Notes under the pieces: model-generated
What the model saw: the letters and a program-made list of their open reading frames with translations, nothing else
The model's database searches: none
What the model was told of the DNA's origin: nothing
Shown: positions 53,506 through 63,205 of the stretch, piece by piece
Layout: the number at the start of each line of letters is the position of its first letter
Numbering within the stretch: the first letter of the stretch is position 1
Made by a program: the position numbers and the translations under genes
Origin: Clostridium sp. BSD9I1
GTDB lineage: Bacteria > Bacillota > Clostridia > Clostridiales > Clostridiaceae
Length of the DNA: 64,000 bases
Assembly (NCBI RefSeq): GCF_900185645.1
Contig: NZ_FYAM01000025.1
Span: 62,001 to 126,000 of the forward strand
Direction: 5' to 3'

Positions 53506-54849
53506 TTAAAATTCACGTTCAAATATTCTTATCTTAACGTTATCTTTAAAATCCTCTATTGAGTTTATATCTATTTTTTGAAGAAGTGCACCCATGCACT
53601 CACTATCTATAGCTACTTTAATTTCTGATTTATCTGCAAAACTATTTACTAGTTCTCTACCTTGTTCATGGGGAAGTAATGCTTTAGGCCCGCCAACACA
53701 TCCTCCGATACAGCCCATTCCTTCAATAAAATTAGCTGTAAACTCTCCATCCTTTAATTTATTAAGCAATTCTTTACATTCACGTACTCCATTGCCTTGA
53801 ACAGTTTTTAAGTATTTATATTTTTCGGGAAATAGTCTCTCTATGGCCTCGCCTACGGCCAAAGAGACTCCTCCTGTACGTGCATATAACCTACCTCCAC
53901 GAGAAGCATACTCAGAGCATTCGTCTTCCTGTAGCTCATCAGGGTCTATACCTAGTGCATCAAATATATCTTTTACTTCTGCAAAGGTAAGTACGAAATC
54001 AATGGCACCTTCTATATCCTTTTCACGTGCTTCTGCTTTTTTAGCTATACAAGGTCCTACAAATACTACTTTACAATCTGGATTTAATGCTTTTAAAATT
54101 CTACCAGATGCAATCATAGGAGATACAGATGGAGATACATGTTTAACCAAGTCAGCATATACTTTTCTAAGCATTCCTACCCACATAGGGCAGCAACAGG
54201 AAGTAATCATAAAATCTTTTTCGTCTTGTACAAAATGGTCATATTCCACAGCTTCTTTTAATGTAAGCATATCTGCAAAAAATGCAGTTTCAATCATATC
54301 TGAGAAGCCCATTTTCTTAAAAGCTGTTCTTAATTTATGTATTGTTACGCCTTCACCAAATTGTCCTACAATAGCAGGGGCAACACTAACAATTACTGGA
54401 GCGCCACTCTTTAGTAAGCTAATTAAAGGAATAAACTCAGAGTTATCTAATATAGTTCCTTCAGGACAACTGTCTATGCACATACCGCAATCCAAGCATA
54501 ATTCATCATTTATGTATATTTTCTTGTTTGTAGGATCTGAAAGAATAGCACTAATGGGACAGGCTTGATGACAGAGACAATCTTCTGGATTTTTACAGTC
54601 ATCTATACAGTCTTCTATTTTAAATACCACTCTTTGAGAAGGGGAATAGTTTTCTATAGCCTTTGTAAGATTATCTATATAATTATCATCAAATTTTACT
54701 TCTACACCGCACAATGAAGATATGACTCTACCTAATTTATCCTTATTAACTTCTGGATCAGAAAATAAACTATTAATTTCAATTTTTAAATTACCGTCGT
54801 AGTGAGCTTTTACTAGTTTCTTAAATAAATCTTGATAGGACTTGTGCAT
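53506..54849 (-). CDS. [FeFe]-hydrogenase-like iron-sulfur protein
   Basis: This 447-aa protein has two Cys-rich [4Fe-4S] segments (CLCHQACPISAIL and CLDCGMCIDSCPEGTIL, about 91-131), then the H-cluster domain. The L1 motif is ITSCCCPMWVGML (standard TSCCPxW with an extra Cys), L2 is VGPCIAKKAEARE (PCxxKKxE) and L3 is EGMGCIGGCVGGPKAL (standard ExMACPGGCxxGGG). The four H-cluster cysteines and the proton-relay Cys of L1 are present, but the L1 and L3 variants and the lack of the larger N-terminal domains put it apart from the metabolic CpI-type enzymes. It may be a sensory or bifurcating-type relative. It stands alone in its operon. Confidence 0.88.
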   Translation of the reverse strand: MHKSYQDLFKKLVKAHYDGNLKIEINSLFSDPEVNKDKLGRVISSLCGVEVKFDDNYIDNLTKAIENYSPSQRVVFKIEDCIDDCKNPEDCLCHQACPISAILSDPTNKKIYINDELCLDCGMCIDSCPEGTILDNSEFIPLISLLKSGAPVIVSVAPAIVGQFGEGVTIHKLRTAFKKMGFSDMIETAFFADMLTLKEAVEYDHFVQDEKDFMITSCCCPMWVGMLRKVYADLVKHVSPSVSPMIASGRILKALNPDCKVVFVGPCIAKKAEAREKDIEGAIDFVLTFAEVKDIFDALGIDPDELQEDECSEYASRGGRLYARTGGVSLAVGEAIERLFPEKYKYLKTVQGNGVRECKELLNKLKDGEFTANFIEGMGCIGGCVGGPKALLPHEQGRELVNSFADKSEIKVAIDSECMGALLQKIDINSIEDFKDNVKIRIFEREF

Positions 54850-54993
54850 TAATAAACACCCCTTTATATATGTAGTTAATGATGCTTTTATAATAAAATA
54901 AAATAAATGAATAATATTTAGTATTATTCACTTATTAAATGGAAATTATTTATTAATTACATATAGGGTATAGAATAGAAAAGTATTTTTATA

Positions 54994-55022
54994 ATAAAAA
55001 AAGGACTACCATTTGGTAGTCC
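54994..55022 (-). terminator. terminator of the tRNA-Pro gene
   Basis: On the minus strand GGACTACC-AAAT-GGTAGTCC is followed by TTTTTTT, directly after the encoded CCA. Confidence 0.88.
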
Positions 55023-55024
55023 TC

Positions 55025-55100
55025 TGGTCGGGGTGACAGGGATTGAACCTGCGACCTCATGGTCCCAAACCACGCGCGCTCCCATCTGCGCTACACCCCG
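55025..55100 (-). tRNA. tRNA-Pro (anticodon UGG)
   Basis: The minus strand folds as a cloverleaf: acceptor CGGGGTG/CACCCCG, D-arm GCGC...GCGC, anticodon stem CGTGG/CCATG with loop TTTGGGA (anticodon TGG), T-arm GCAGG TTCAATC CCTGT, and an encoded 3' CCA. The TGG anticodon reads proline codons CCN. Followed by its own terminator. Confidence 0.97.
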
Positions 55101-55150
55101 ATAACAAAATATATTATAAAAGAAATTTTAAAGAATTTCAAGAAGAAATT

Positions 55151-55198
55151 TTATTAAAAAAGAAAATTGGTGAAAACCAACTTTCTTTTTTAATAAAA
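55151..55198. terminator. bidirectional terminator after small membrane protein gene
   Basis: A long imperfect stem, AAAAAAGAAAATTGGT pairing with ACCAACTTTCTTTTTT, has a GAAA loop and flanking T and A runs. It ends the 55199-55510 gene. Confidence 0.8.
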
Positions 55199-55510
55199 TT
55201 ACTTTTTCTCTTTATCACCTATACCTCGAGTAGGAACTAGTGACATGACAAATCCAACTAATATAGAGACTAAAGCAGGTGCTATTACATTTATATAAGC
55301 AATAAACCTTGTTTTATAAAGTACTAACGCACTAACACTTGTTATTACTACAGTTATTAGAAAGATAGATATTACAAATTTAGCAAAGGAACTAAAGATT
55401 TTTTCATATATTTTATGGCGAGTAGGTCCACTTATTAGTTTTTTAAATAAAAAGTAAGATATAAATATCAATACTATGTTTACAGCAGTAGAAATTAAAA
55501 AATTTCTCAC
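55199..55510 (-). CDS. small integral membrane protein
   Basis: This protein has 103 aa from GTG 55510 (AGGAGGTG 6 nt upstream; the frame extends to 55519 but that codon is in the ribosome site). It has three hydrophobic segments: ISTAVNIVLIFISYFLF, FVISIFLITVVITSVSALVLY and YINVIAPALVSILVGFVMSLV. It is basic at the ends, with a final GIGDKEKK tail. I do not recognise a family. It lies between tRNA-Pro and murC on the same strand as both. Confidence 0.7.
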   Translation of the reverse strand: MRNFLISTAVNIVLIFISYFLFKKLISGPTRHKIYEKIFSSFAKFVISIFLITVVITSVSALVLYKTRFIAYINVIAPALVSILVGFVMSLVPTRGIGDKEKK

Positions 55511-55582
55511 GAAAAACACCTCCTAGTACTGTTATATTTATTGTTACCAGCTTAGAGGTGTTTTACACTTTTTATTTTTCAA

Positions 55583-56959
55583 TTATTTATTTAAAAAATC
55601 TTCTCCGATTTTATATACATCTCCTGCTCCAACTGTTAAGACTAAATCACCTTCATTTAAAGAACCATTTAGGTAAGTTAATATTTCTTCAAAGCTATGA
55701 AAGTTTTTGCAGTTTAAATTCTTTAACCTTAATGCATCACCAAGCATTAAAGAACTCACTATCCCAGTATCTTTTTCTCTTGCTGCATAAATGTCTGCTA
55801 AGATTATTTCATCTGCATCATAAAAGCATTCAGTGAATTCATTAAATAAGGTTATAGTTCTTGTATAAGTATGGGGTTGAAAAATACATATAACTTTATT
55901 ATTAGGATAATTTTTAGCAGCTTTTAGTGTAGCTTTGATTTCTGTAGGGTGATGTGCATAGTCATCTATAACTGTAATACCATTTTTAGTGCCTTTGAGT
56001 TCAAATCTTCTATGAGCACCGCCAAAGCTTTCAATTCCAAGTTTTATATCTTCATAAGGTATATCAAGTATAAGTGCTATGCATATACTTGATAGAGAAT
56101 TTAAAAGATTGTGTTTGCCAGGTACATTTAAGTTTACTGAAAATAATTTATTGTTATTTTGAAATACATCAAAAGATGCACAAGCTTTTTCGTTATAAGT
56201 TATATTTTTAGCAACTACGTCACCCTTGTCTATTCCGTAAGTTAATATATTGGCATTACAAGCTTGTAATACTGGCTCCATATGAGGATCTTCAGCATAA
56301 GCAACTAAGTAACCTTCTTGTGGTATAAGCTTTGCAAATTTTACAAATGTATCTTGTATATCTTGTATATCTTTATAATAATCTAAGTGGTCAGCATCGA
56401 TGTTTAGGATTGTACCTATATAAGGATAAAACTTTAAAAATGAAGCCTTATACTCGCAAGCTTCTGTTATAAAATATTCGCTTTTTCCTGTTCTTACATT
56501 TCCGTTTATAATATCTAAATTGCCACCAACCAATATAGTAGGATCCAAATCAGCCTTTAGACATATATGGGTTATCATGGATGTAGTTGTAGTTTTACCA
56601 TGAGTTCCAGATATAGCTATATTGTATTTATGACCTTTCATAAGCTTTCCTAAAAACTCTGCTCTATCCATTAAAGGTATATTAAGTTCTTTTGCTTTTA
56701 TAAGTTCTGGATTATCTTCAGAAATCGCTGCAGTATATACTATCAAGCCTGCATGTTCAACATTTTTGGATTCATGGCCTATATAAACTTTTGCACCTAT
56801 GGATTCAAGTTTGTCAGTTATATTAGATTTATTCATATCTGATCCTGATACAATATAATTTTTTTCTAAAAGTATCTCAGCGAGACCGCTCATACTTATT
56901 CCACCTATACCTATAAAGTGTATAGGTTTGTCTTTGTATTTTTCTAAATCAAGTAGCAA
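55583..56959 (-). CDS. murC: UDP-N-acetylmuramate-L-alanine ligase MurC
   Basis: Adds L-alanine to UDP-MurNAc in peptidoglycan synthesis. Motifs: [32 protein letters not shown] (UDP-binding Rossmann), [18 protein letters not shown] (ATP P-loop), [49 protein letters not shown] and [15 protein letters not shown]. Starting at TTG 56959, with GAGGAG 9 nt upstream, gives 458 aa. The longer frame to ATG 57007 is less likely. Separate from murA, which lies 22 kb away. Confidence 0.96.
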   Translation of the reverse strand: MLLDLEKYKDKPIHFIGIGGISMSGLAEILLEKNYIVSGSDMNKSNITDKLESIGAKVYIGHESKNVEHAGLIVYTAAISEDNPELIKAKELNIPLMDRAEFLGKLMKGHKYNIAISGTHGKTTTTSMITHICLKADLDPTILVGGNLDIINGNVRTGKSEYFITEACEYKASFLKFYPYIGTILNIDADHLDYYKDIQDIQDTFVKFAKLIPQEGYLVAYAEDPHMEPVLQACNANILTYGIDKGDVVAKNITYNEKACASFDVFQNNNKLFSVNLNVPGKHNLLNSLSSICIALILDIPYEDIKLGIESFGGAHRRFELKGTKNGITVIDDYAHHPTEIKATLKAAKNYPNNKVICIFQPHTYTRTITLFNEFTECFYDADEIILADIYAAREKDTGIVSSLMLGDALRLKNLNCKNFHSFEEILTYLNGSLNEGDLVLTVGAGDVYKIGEDFLNK

Positions 56960-57144
56960 TTTGCTCAACTCCTCGTAAATTTCATTCCATCTAATAATTA
57001 TATACAAAAAAGCATTAAAAAAACACTTAAAAAATTTTTTATTTTTACTATATCATTGATTATATTCTATTTTTAGAATAGAATATGAATAATAGGAAAT
57101 ATTTAATAAAGAATAATCGTAATTAATATAGTTAGGTGATATAT

Positions 57145-57963
57145 ATGGAAAAATTTACACGAAATCAAAGAATTTCTGCTATTACTAAAATACTTATAGA
57201 AAATCCCAATAAGATAATAAACTTGAATAGATTTACTGAAATGTTTAATGCCGCGAAATCTACTGTAAGCGAAGATTTAATTGCAATAAAGGAAATTTTA
57301 TTAAAGCTTTCTTTGGGGAGAATAGAAACTATACCAGGGGCAGCTGGTGGAGTAAGATACATAGGAGGAGTTTCTGAGGAAGAAAGTCTAAAATTTGCTG
57401 AAGAATTATGCATGATTTTAAAAGATAGAGAAAGAATAATACCAGGGAATTTTCTCTACGTTACAGATTTAATGTTTAATCCGGATGTAATTAGTAAAGC
57501 TGGAAAAATATTAGCATCTTCATTTAATAATAAAGGTGTAAATTATGTAGTGACTGTAGAAACCAAAGGTATTCCGTTAGCTTATGAAGTGGCTAAAATG
57601 CTTGGGGTTCAATTAGTAGTTGTGAGAAGGGAAAATAAGGTGACAGAAGGACCGACAGTGAGTATAAATTATGTATCAGGTTCTACTAATAGAATACAAA
57701 ACATGACTTTATCTAAAAGAACTATTAATAAGGGAAGTAATTGTATTTTTATTGATGATTTTATGAAAGCTGGTGGAACTGCCCTTGGAATAATGAATTT
57801 ACTAAAAGAATTTGAAAGTAATTTGGTAGGCATTGGTGTACTTATAGATAATATAGAAATGGATAAAAAGTTAGTAGATAATTATGTATCCATTATTGAG
57901 TTTGAAGGATTAGATGGAGAAGATAATGCTATCTTAAATGTATCCAAAAAGATAAGAATGTAA
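57145..57963 (+). CDS. purR: purine operon repressor PurR
   Basis: This 272-aa regulator, from ATG 57145 (TTAGGTGAT upstream), has an N-terminal winged helix (RNQRISAITKILIENPNKIINLNRFTEMFNAAKSTVSEDLIAIKEIL) and a C-terminal phosphoribosyltransferase-like domain with the PRPP-binding loop NCIFIDDFMKAGGTALGIMNLL. PurR represses purine synthesis genes when PRPP is low. It opens a block with spoVG, glmU and prs in the same order as in Bacillus subtilis, so this is ancestral synteny. Confidence 0.96.
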   Translation: MEKFTRNQRISAITKILIENPNKIINLNRFTEMFNAAKSTVSEDLIAIKEILLKLSLGRIETIPGAAGGVRYIGGVSEEESLKFAEELCMILKDRERIIPGNFLYVTDLMFNPDVISKAGKILASSFNNKGVNYVVTVETKGIPLAYEVAKMLGVQLVVVRRENKVTEGPTVSINYVSGSTNRIQNMTLSKRTINKGSNCIFIDDFMKAGGTALGIMNLLKEFESNLVGIGVLIDNIEMDKKLVDNYVSIIEFEGLDGEDNAILNVSKKIRM

Positions 57964-58039
57964 AATATTCTAAAAATTATATATTTTTTTAAAAAATAAG
58001 AAGGAAAAATACAAAACGTAGAGAATATTATTATCATAA

Positions 58040-58345
<306 letters not shown>

Positions 58346-58376
58346 AAAGGAGGAGTATTAGTACTCCTTTTTATTT
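58346..58376 (+). terminator. terminator of spoVG
   Basis: GGAGTA-TTAG-TACTCC (58352-58367) is followed by TTTTTATTTT. Confidence 0.8.
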
Positions 58377-58499
58377 TGTCAAATTTTCTGAATATGCTCG
58401 GCAATGTTGCAATTGATATGCATATAAAATATAATAATAGGTAAGAAGTTATATTATTATATATAATAATGTAAAAATGTGCCTATAAGAGGTGGTAAA

Positions 58500-59870
58500 A
58501 TGTATAATTGTGCTATAATATTAGCTGCTGGTGAAGGAAAAAGAATGAAATCAAGCTTACCAAAGGTACTTCACAAAGTGTGCGGAAAAGAAATGGTTAA
58601 TCATGTAATAGATACCTTAAAAGAGGCAGAAGTAGATGACATAAATGTAATCGTTGGAAAAGGAGCAGATGAAGTAAAAAACGACACTTCATCTAGAAAA
58701 GTTTCATATTCATTTCAAGATAAGCAGCTAGGGACAGGTCATGCAGTAAAATGCGCAAAGGACTTTTTAAAGGGTAAGGAAGGCACTGTAGCTATATTTA
58801 CAGGGGATGCCCCACTTATTACATCTAATACAATAAAAAATCTAATTTCTTTCCATGAAAAAGATCAATATAAAGCAACTATACTTACTTCTATTGTGAG
58901 CGATCCAACAGGATATGGAAGAATAATAAGAGAAGAAAATGAAGAAGTAGGGAAAATAGTAGAACATAAGGATTGTAATAACGAAGAATTAAAAGTAAAT
59001 GAAATAAATGCAGGTATGTATTGTTTTGATATACATGAACTTTTAGGAAGTTTGGAATTATTGTCAAATAATAATTCTCAAGGAGAATACTACTTAACTG
59101 ATGTAATTGAAATATTAAAAAGTAAAGGATTTAAGGTTGGTGCATTACCAGTAGAATTTGAAGAGACTATGGGTGTAAATTCTAGAGTTCAATTATCTGA
59201 AGTAGAAAGTATTATGAGAAGAAGAATAAATAATAGACATATGGAAAATGGTGTTACTTTAATAGATCCAAATAACACATATATTGAACCTGGAGTAATA
59301 ATTGGAAATGACACGATTATTTACCCGGGAAATGTAATTGGAGGAAGTACTATCATAGGTCAAGAATGTATATTATATCCTAATTCTAGAATTCAAAGTA
59401 GTACTATTGGCGATAAAGTAACTATACAAAATTCAGTTATACTGGAAAGTAGTATAGGAGAAAATACTACAGTAGGTCCTTTTGCATATATAAGACCAGA
59501 AAGTAGAATAGGAAAGTCTGCAAGAATAGGAGATTTCGTAGAAATAAAGAAATCTATTATTGGAGATAATACTAAAGTTTCACACTTAACATACATAGGA
59601 GATGCAGAGGTAGGTAGTAAGTGTAATTTTGGATGTGGTACAGTTGTAGTGAATTATGATGGTAGTAAGAAATATAAGACTATTATAGGGAACAATGTAT
59701 TCATAGGATGCAATACTAACCTAGTAGCGCCTATAGAAGTAAAAGATAATTCTTATATAGCTGCAGGTTCAACAATTACTGAAAATGTACCAGAAGATGC
59801 GTTAGCTATTGCCAGAGCAAAACAAGTAAATAAGGAACAATGGGTAATTAAAAAAGGATTTAGTAAATAA
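58500..59870 (+). CDS. glmU: bifunctional GlmU (UDP-GlcNAc synthesis)
   Basis: This 456-aa enzyme makes UDP-N-acetylglucosamine, the precursor of peptidoglycan. The pyrophosphorylase half begins [36 protein letters not shown] (LAAGxGxRM-PKxLH), with [15 protein letters not shown] and [12 protein letters not shown]. The C-terminal acetyltransferase half is a left-handed beta helix with hexapeptide repeats ([39 protein letters not shown]). ATG 58500 follows AGAGGTGG; the GTG at 58479 lies upstream of that site. Conserved neighbour of prs and purR/spoVG. Confidence 0.97.
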   Translation: MYNCAIILAAGEGKRMKSSLPKVLHKVCGKEMVNHVIDTLKEAEVDDINVIVGKGADEVKNDTSSRKVSYSFQDKQLGTGHAVKCAKDFLKGKEGTVAIFTGDAPLITSNTIKNLISFHEKDQYKATILTSIVSDPTGYGRIIREENEEVGKIVEHKDCNNEELKVNEINAGMYCFDIHELLGSLELLSNNNSQGEYYLTDVIEILKSKGFKVGALPVEFEETMGVNSRVQLSEVESIMRRRINNRHMENGVTLIDPNNTYIEPGVIIGNDTIIYPGNVIGGSTIIGQECILYPNSRIQSSTIGDKVTIQNSVILESSIGENTTVGPFAYIRPESRIGKSARIGDFVEIKKSIIGDNTKVSHLTYIGDAEVGSKCNFGCGTVVVNYDGSKKYKTIIGNNVFIGCNTNLVAPIEVKDNSYIAAGSTITENVPEDALAIARAKQVNKEQWVIKKGFSK

Positions 59871-59889
59871 TTCTAAGGAGGTCTTTCTA

Positions 59890-60849
59890 ATGATAAGCCA
59901 CGGAAAAAGTATTAAGATTTTTAGCGGTAATTCACATCCTGAGCTTGCAAAGGATATAGCAGAAATTTTAGGAGTGCCGCTAGGAGATGCAAGGGTAGGT
60001 AAATTTAGTGATGGAGAAATATGTGTAGACATCAATGAAACAGTTAGAGGTATAGATGCATTTATAATTCAGTCTACTAATGATCCAGTAAATGATAATT
60101 TAATGGAGCTTTTAATCATGATAGATGCATTTAAGAGAGCATCAGCAGGAAGAATAACAGCAGTTATTCCTTACTACGGATATGCAAGACAGGATAGAAA
60201 AGCTAAAGCTAGAGATCCAATTACTTCAAAGCTTGTTGCAGATCTTTTAACTGCAGCAGGAGCAGATAGAGTTTTAACTATGGACTTACATGCGGCTCAA
60301 ATCCAAGGGTATTTTGATATACCAGTAGATCACTTATTAGGCGTTCCTATACTTGGAAAATACTTTGCTCAAAATGGATTTGATCAAAGAGATGATGTTG
60401 TAGTTGTTTCTCCAGATTTAGGTAGTGTTACTAGAGCAAGAAAGTTTGCTGATAGAATTCATGCACCAATTGCAATAATAGATAAGAGAAGACCAAAACC
60501 AAATGTATCAGAAATTATGCACATAATCGGAGATATAAAAGATAAAACTTGCATACTAGTTGATGATATGATAGATACAGCAGGAACTATTACTAATGGA
60601 GCTAGTGCATTGATGAAAATGGGAGCTAAAGAAGTATATGCTTGTTGTACTCATTCCGTATTATCAGGTCCTGCTATAGAGAGAATAAATGAATCTGTTA
60701 TAAAAGAATTTATAATGTTAAATACTATAGCCCTTCCTGAAAATAAGAAGAGTGATAAGTTTAAGATGTTATCTGTAGCTCCTGTATTTGCAGAAGCTAT
60801 AAGAAGAATATATGAAGAAATATCAGTAAGTAAATTATTCGAAGAATAG
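59890..60849 (+). CDS. prs: ribose-phosphate pyrophosphokinase
   Basis: This 319-aa enzyme makes PRPP from ribose 5-phosphate and ATP. It carries [67 protein letters not shown] (ATP-binding loop), [22 protein letters not shown] and the PRPP-binding motif [19 protein letters not shown]. All classical blocks are complete. AAGGAGGTC before the ATG. It closes the purR-spoVG-glmU-prs set, followed by a strong terminator. Confidence 0.98.
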   Translation: MISHGKSIKIFSGNSHPELAKDIAEILGVPLGDARVGKFSDGEICVDINETVRGIDAFIIQSTNDPVNDNLMELLIMIDAFKRASAGRITAVIPYYGYARQDRKAKARDPITSKLVADLLTAAGADRVLTMDLHAAQIQGYFDIPVDHLLGVPILGKYFAQNGFDQRDDVVVVSPDLGSVTRARKFADRIHAPIAIIDKRRPKPNVSEIMHIIGDIKDKTCILVDDMIDTAGTITNGASALMKMGAKEVYACCTHSVLSGPAIERINESVIKEFIMLNTIALPENKKSDKFKMLSVAPVFAEAIRRIYEEISVSKLFEE

Positions 60850-60864
60850 AACTTTGATATTTAT

Positions 60865-60915
60865 AAGAGGCATATATTACGAGTGACCGTAATATATGCC
60901 TCTTAAAATTTATTT
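60865..60915 (+). terminator. terminator after prs
   Basis: AAGAGGCATATATTACG (60865-60881) and CGTAATATATGCCTCTT (60888-60904) form a perfect 17-bp stem, followed by AAAATTTATTT. Confidence 0.85.
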
Positions 60916-61024
60916 AAAAATATAAACTTTAGTAAAGAATTTGTAACAATTTAAATATATACTATTAATAGTGTTATAGTGTATGATAAATTTAAAATAT
61001 AAAATATGGTAGGAGGAGCATAAA

Positions 61025-61714
61025 ATGATGGACGGTAAAATAGCAAAGGTATTGGTAGTAGATGATGATAATAATATTTGTGAAGTGATAAAAATGTACC
61101 TGGAAAATGCGGGATATGAAGTTAGGGTAAGTAATGACGGAAAAGAAGCACAGGAAGCCTTTTTAGAGTATAAGCCAGAGTTGGTATTGTTAGATATAAT
61201 GCTCCCTCATATAGATGGAGTAGATGTACTTAAGTGGATAAGAAAAGATTCTGAAGTTCCTGTAATAATGCTAACAGCAAAAGGGGAGACTTTTGATAAG
61301 GTTTTAGCATTAGAACTAGGAGCAGATGATTATATAGTAAAACCCTTTGAGCCTAAGGAATTACTTGCGAGAATTAAAGCAGTTCTTAGAAGATATAGTT
61401 CGGAAAATGAAAATAAAGAAATACTAAAGTTTGAAGATTTAATAGTTGACAGCAATTCTTATAATGTAATATACAAGGGTGAGGAAGTAAAAATGCCTCC
61501 AAAGGAATTCGAACTTTTACACTACTTGGCAAGCAACAAAAATAGAGTTTTTACAAGGGAGCAACTACTATGTGAAGTATGGGGATATGATTATCCTGGA
61601 GACTCTAGAACTGTAGATGTTCATGTTAAGAGGCTGAGGGAAAAACTTCAAGGTGGATTTAATTGGAGTATAGAAACCGTTTGGGGCGTTGGATATAAGT
61701 TTGAGGTGAAATAA
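61025..61714 (+). CDS. OmpR/WalR-like response regulator
   Basis: This 229-aa two-component regulator has a receiver domain (VLVVDDDNNICEVIKMYLENAGYEVR; phospho-acceptor Asp57 in VLLDIMLPHIDG; Lys in GADDYIVKPFEPKELL) and a C-terminal OmpR winged helix (EFELLHYLASNKNRVFTREQLLCEVWGYDYPGDSRTVDVHVKRLREKL). It resembles the WalR/YycF and PhoB class. It lies 3 bp before the kinase gene; an htrA gene follows, as in the wal clusters. A TAGGAGGAGCATAAA site supports the ATG at 61025 or 61028. Confidence 0.93.
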   Translation: MMDGKIAKVLVVDDDNNICEVIKMYLENAGYEVRVSNDGKEAQEAFLEYKPELVLLDIMLPHIDGVDVLKWIRKDSEVPVIMLTAKGETFDKVLALELGADDYIVKPFEPKELLARIKAVLRRYSSENENKEILKFEDLIVDSNSYNVIYKGEEVKMPPKEFELLHYLASNKNRVFTREQLLCEVWGYDYPGDSRTVDVHVKRLREKLQGGFNWSIETVWGVGYKFEVK

Positions 61715-61717
61715 GAA

Positions 61718-63133
61718 ATGAAAAAGGGACTTTTCCCTAAAATGGTAGCTACCTTTACTGCTATTATAGCAGTTAGTTTCATAGTAACAGCTGCATTCTT
61801 GTCTTATTGGTTTGAAGGCTACTATTTTAATGAAAGAAAAAAACAGTTAACTAATGAATCACAATTTATAAGTGAAAGTGCCATAAAGTATTTAGAAGGA
61901 AATGCTACTCATGAAAGAATTGAAGAGATGATTAGCAATATTGGCAGTTATTTATCTACCAGTATATGGCTTACGGATAACTATGGAATAGTATATAGTG
62001 TTTCAAATGATGAACATAAAAGGATAATAGGGAAACAAGTGCTTACAGATGAATTAAGTGATCTTAGAAGTGGAAACAGTATAGAAAAAAGGGATATGTC
62101 ATCAGATATATTTCCAATGCAAGTACACACTTTTATAATTCCTATTTTTCATAGTAATGTATTTAAAGGCTCTATAATTATGCATACTTCACTTAACGAA
62201 ATTAAGGAGCCCCTAGAAAGGGTTTATGAAATAATATGGCTAGCTGCAATACTTGCTATAATGGGATCAGGATTTATTATTTATTATTTTTGCCAAAAGA
62301 TAATTATAAAGCCCCTTGGGAAAATAAACTATGTAGCGGACAAGATTTCTAAGGGTGAAGTTGAAAAAAGAGTACACTTAAACTCCAAAGATGAAATTGG
62401 AATTCTTGCAGAATCATTTAATACCATGGCAGAATCTCTTGAGAAAATAGAGGAAAATAGGAGAGAGTTTATATCCAATGTATCTCATGAGATAAGAACT
62501 CCATTAACTTCTATAAAAGGATTTATAGGAGCTATATTAGATGGGGTAATACCGAGGGAAAAGGAAAGTTACTATCTTTCGTTGGCTCAGGATGAAACGC
62601 AAAGACTTGCAAGACTTGTGAATGATCTTTTAGATCTTTCTGCAATTGAAGCAGGAGAACTTAAGCTTAATATAGGAGATGTAAACATAAGTGAGATAAT
62701 AAGGATCACTATTATAAAACTAGAAAATAAGATAAAAGGAAAAGATTTGAATGTAGAAGTGTATTTAGATGATGAAGATTTACATGTAATAGGTGATAAA
62801 GATAGACTTACTCAAGTGGTTACAAACTTAGTAGATAATGCAATAAAGTATTCTAATCAGTCCGGATTAATGCAAGTGAATACTAAAGTTAGAAATAATA
62901 AGGTACATGTTTCAATTTATAATAGTGGGCCGCGCATACCTGAAGAGGACATTAAAAACATATGGTCAAGATTTTATAAGGCTGATAAAGCTAGATCTTC
63001 TAAAGTTAGTACGGGATTAGGACTTTCTATTGTACGAAGCATATTAACTCAGCTAGGTGAAGATATTTGGGCTAGAAATAGACCTGAAGGAGGAGTAGAA
63101 TTCACATTTACGCTAAAGTTAAATAAACAATAA
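61718..63133 (+). CDS. sensor histidine kinase, WalK-like without PAS domain
   Basis: This 471-aa membrane kinase has two TM segments (about 10-30 and 168-190) around an extracellular sensor of about 135 residues. A HAMP domain (about 190-240) and a HisKA motif (FISNVSHEIRTPLTSIKGF, His257) come next, then an ATP-binding domain (DRLTQVVTNLVDNAIKYSNQSG; GLGLSIVRSIL). Typical WalK has a PAS domain between HAMP and HisKA; none is visible here. Together with the response regulator and the following htrA-type protease it forms a cell-envelope stress module. The genes are spaced by 3 bp and 72 bp. Confidence 0.92.
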   Translation: MKKGLFPKMVATFTAIIAVSFIVTAAFLSYWFEGYYFNERKKQLTNESQFISESAIKYLEGNATHERIEEMISNIGSYLSTSIWLTDNYGIVYSVSNDEHKRIIGKQVLTDELSDLRSGNSIEKRDMSSDIFPMQVHTFIIPIFHSNVFKGSIIMHTSLNEIKEPLERVYEIIWLAAILAIMGSGFIIYYFCQKIIIKPLGKINYVADKISKGEVEKRVHLNSKDEIGILAESFNTMAESLEKIEENRREFISNVSHEIRTPLTSIKGFIGAILDGVIPREKESYYLSLAQDETQRLARLVNDLLDLSAIEAGELKLNIGDVNISEIIRITIIKLENKIKGKDLNVEVYLDDEDLHVIGDKDRLTQVVTNLVDNAIKYSNQSGLMQVNTKVRNNKVHVSIYNSGPRIPEEDIKNIWSRFYKADKARSSKVSTGLGLSIVRSILTQLGEDIWARNRPEGGVEFTFTLKLNKQ

Positions 63134-63205
63134 CATTATGCTATGAAATTGTATGTAAGTAGTAACATATAATAATTATTATATTTTTGGAGGGCGTAAC
63201 TACAG

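Noticed and set aside
53843-54568. 241-codon plus-strand frame opposite the [FeFe]-hydrogenase-like gene
   Set aside because: Antisense shadow of the real gene, whose motifs and start are clear; the plus frame has Ser/Pro-rich shadow composition and no ribosome site.
57056-57090. Inverted repeat (ATTCTA-TTTT-TAGAAT) before purR as a PurR operator
   Set aside because: Does not look like the known PurBox (GC-rich CCGAACAAT-type) and is expected by chance in such AT-rich DNA.
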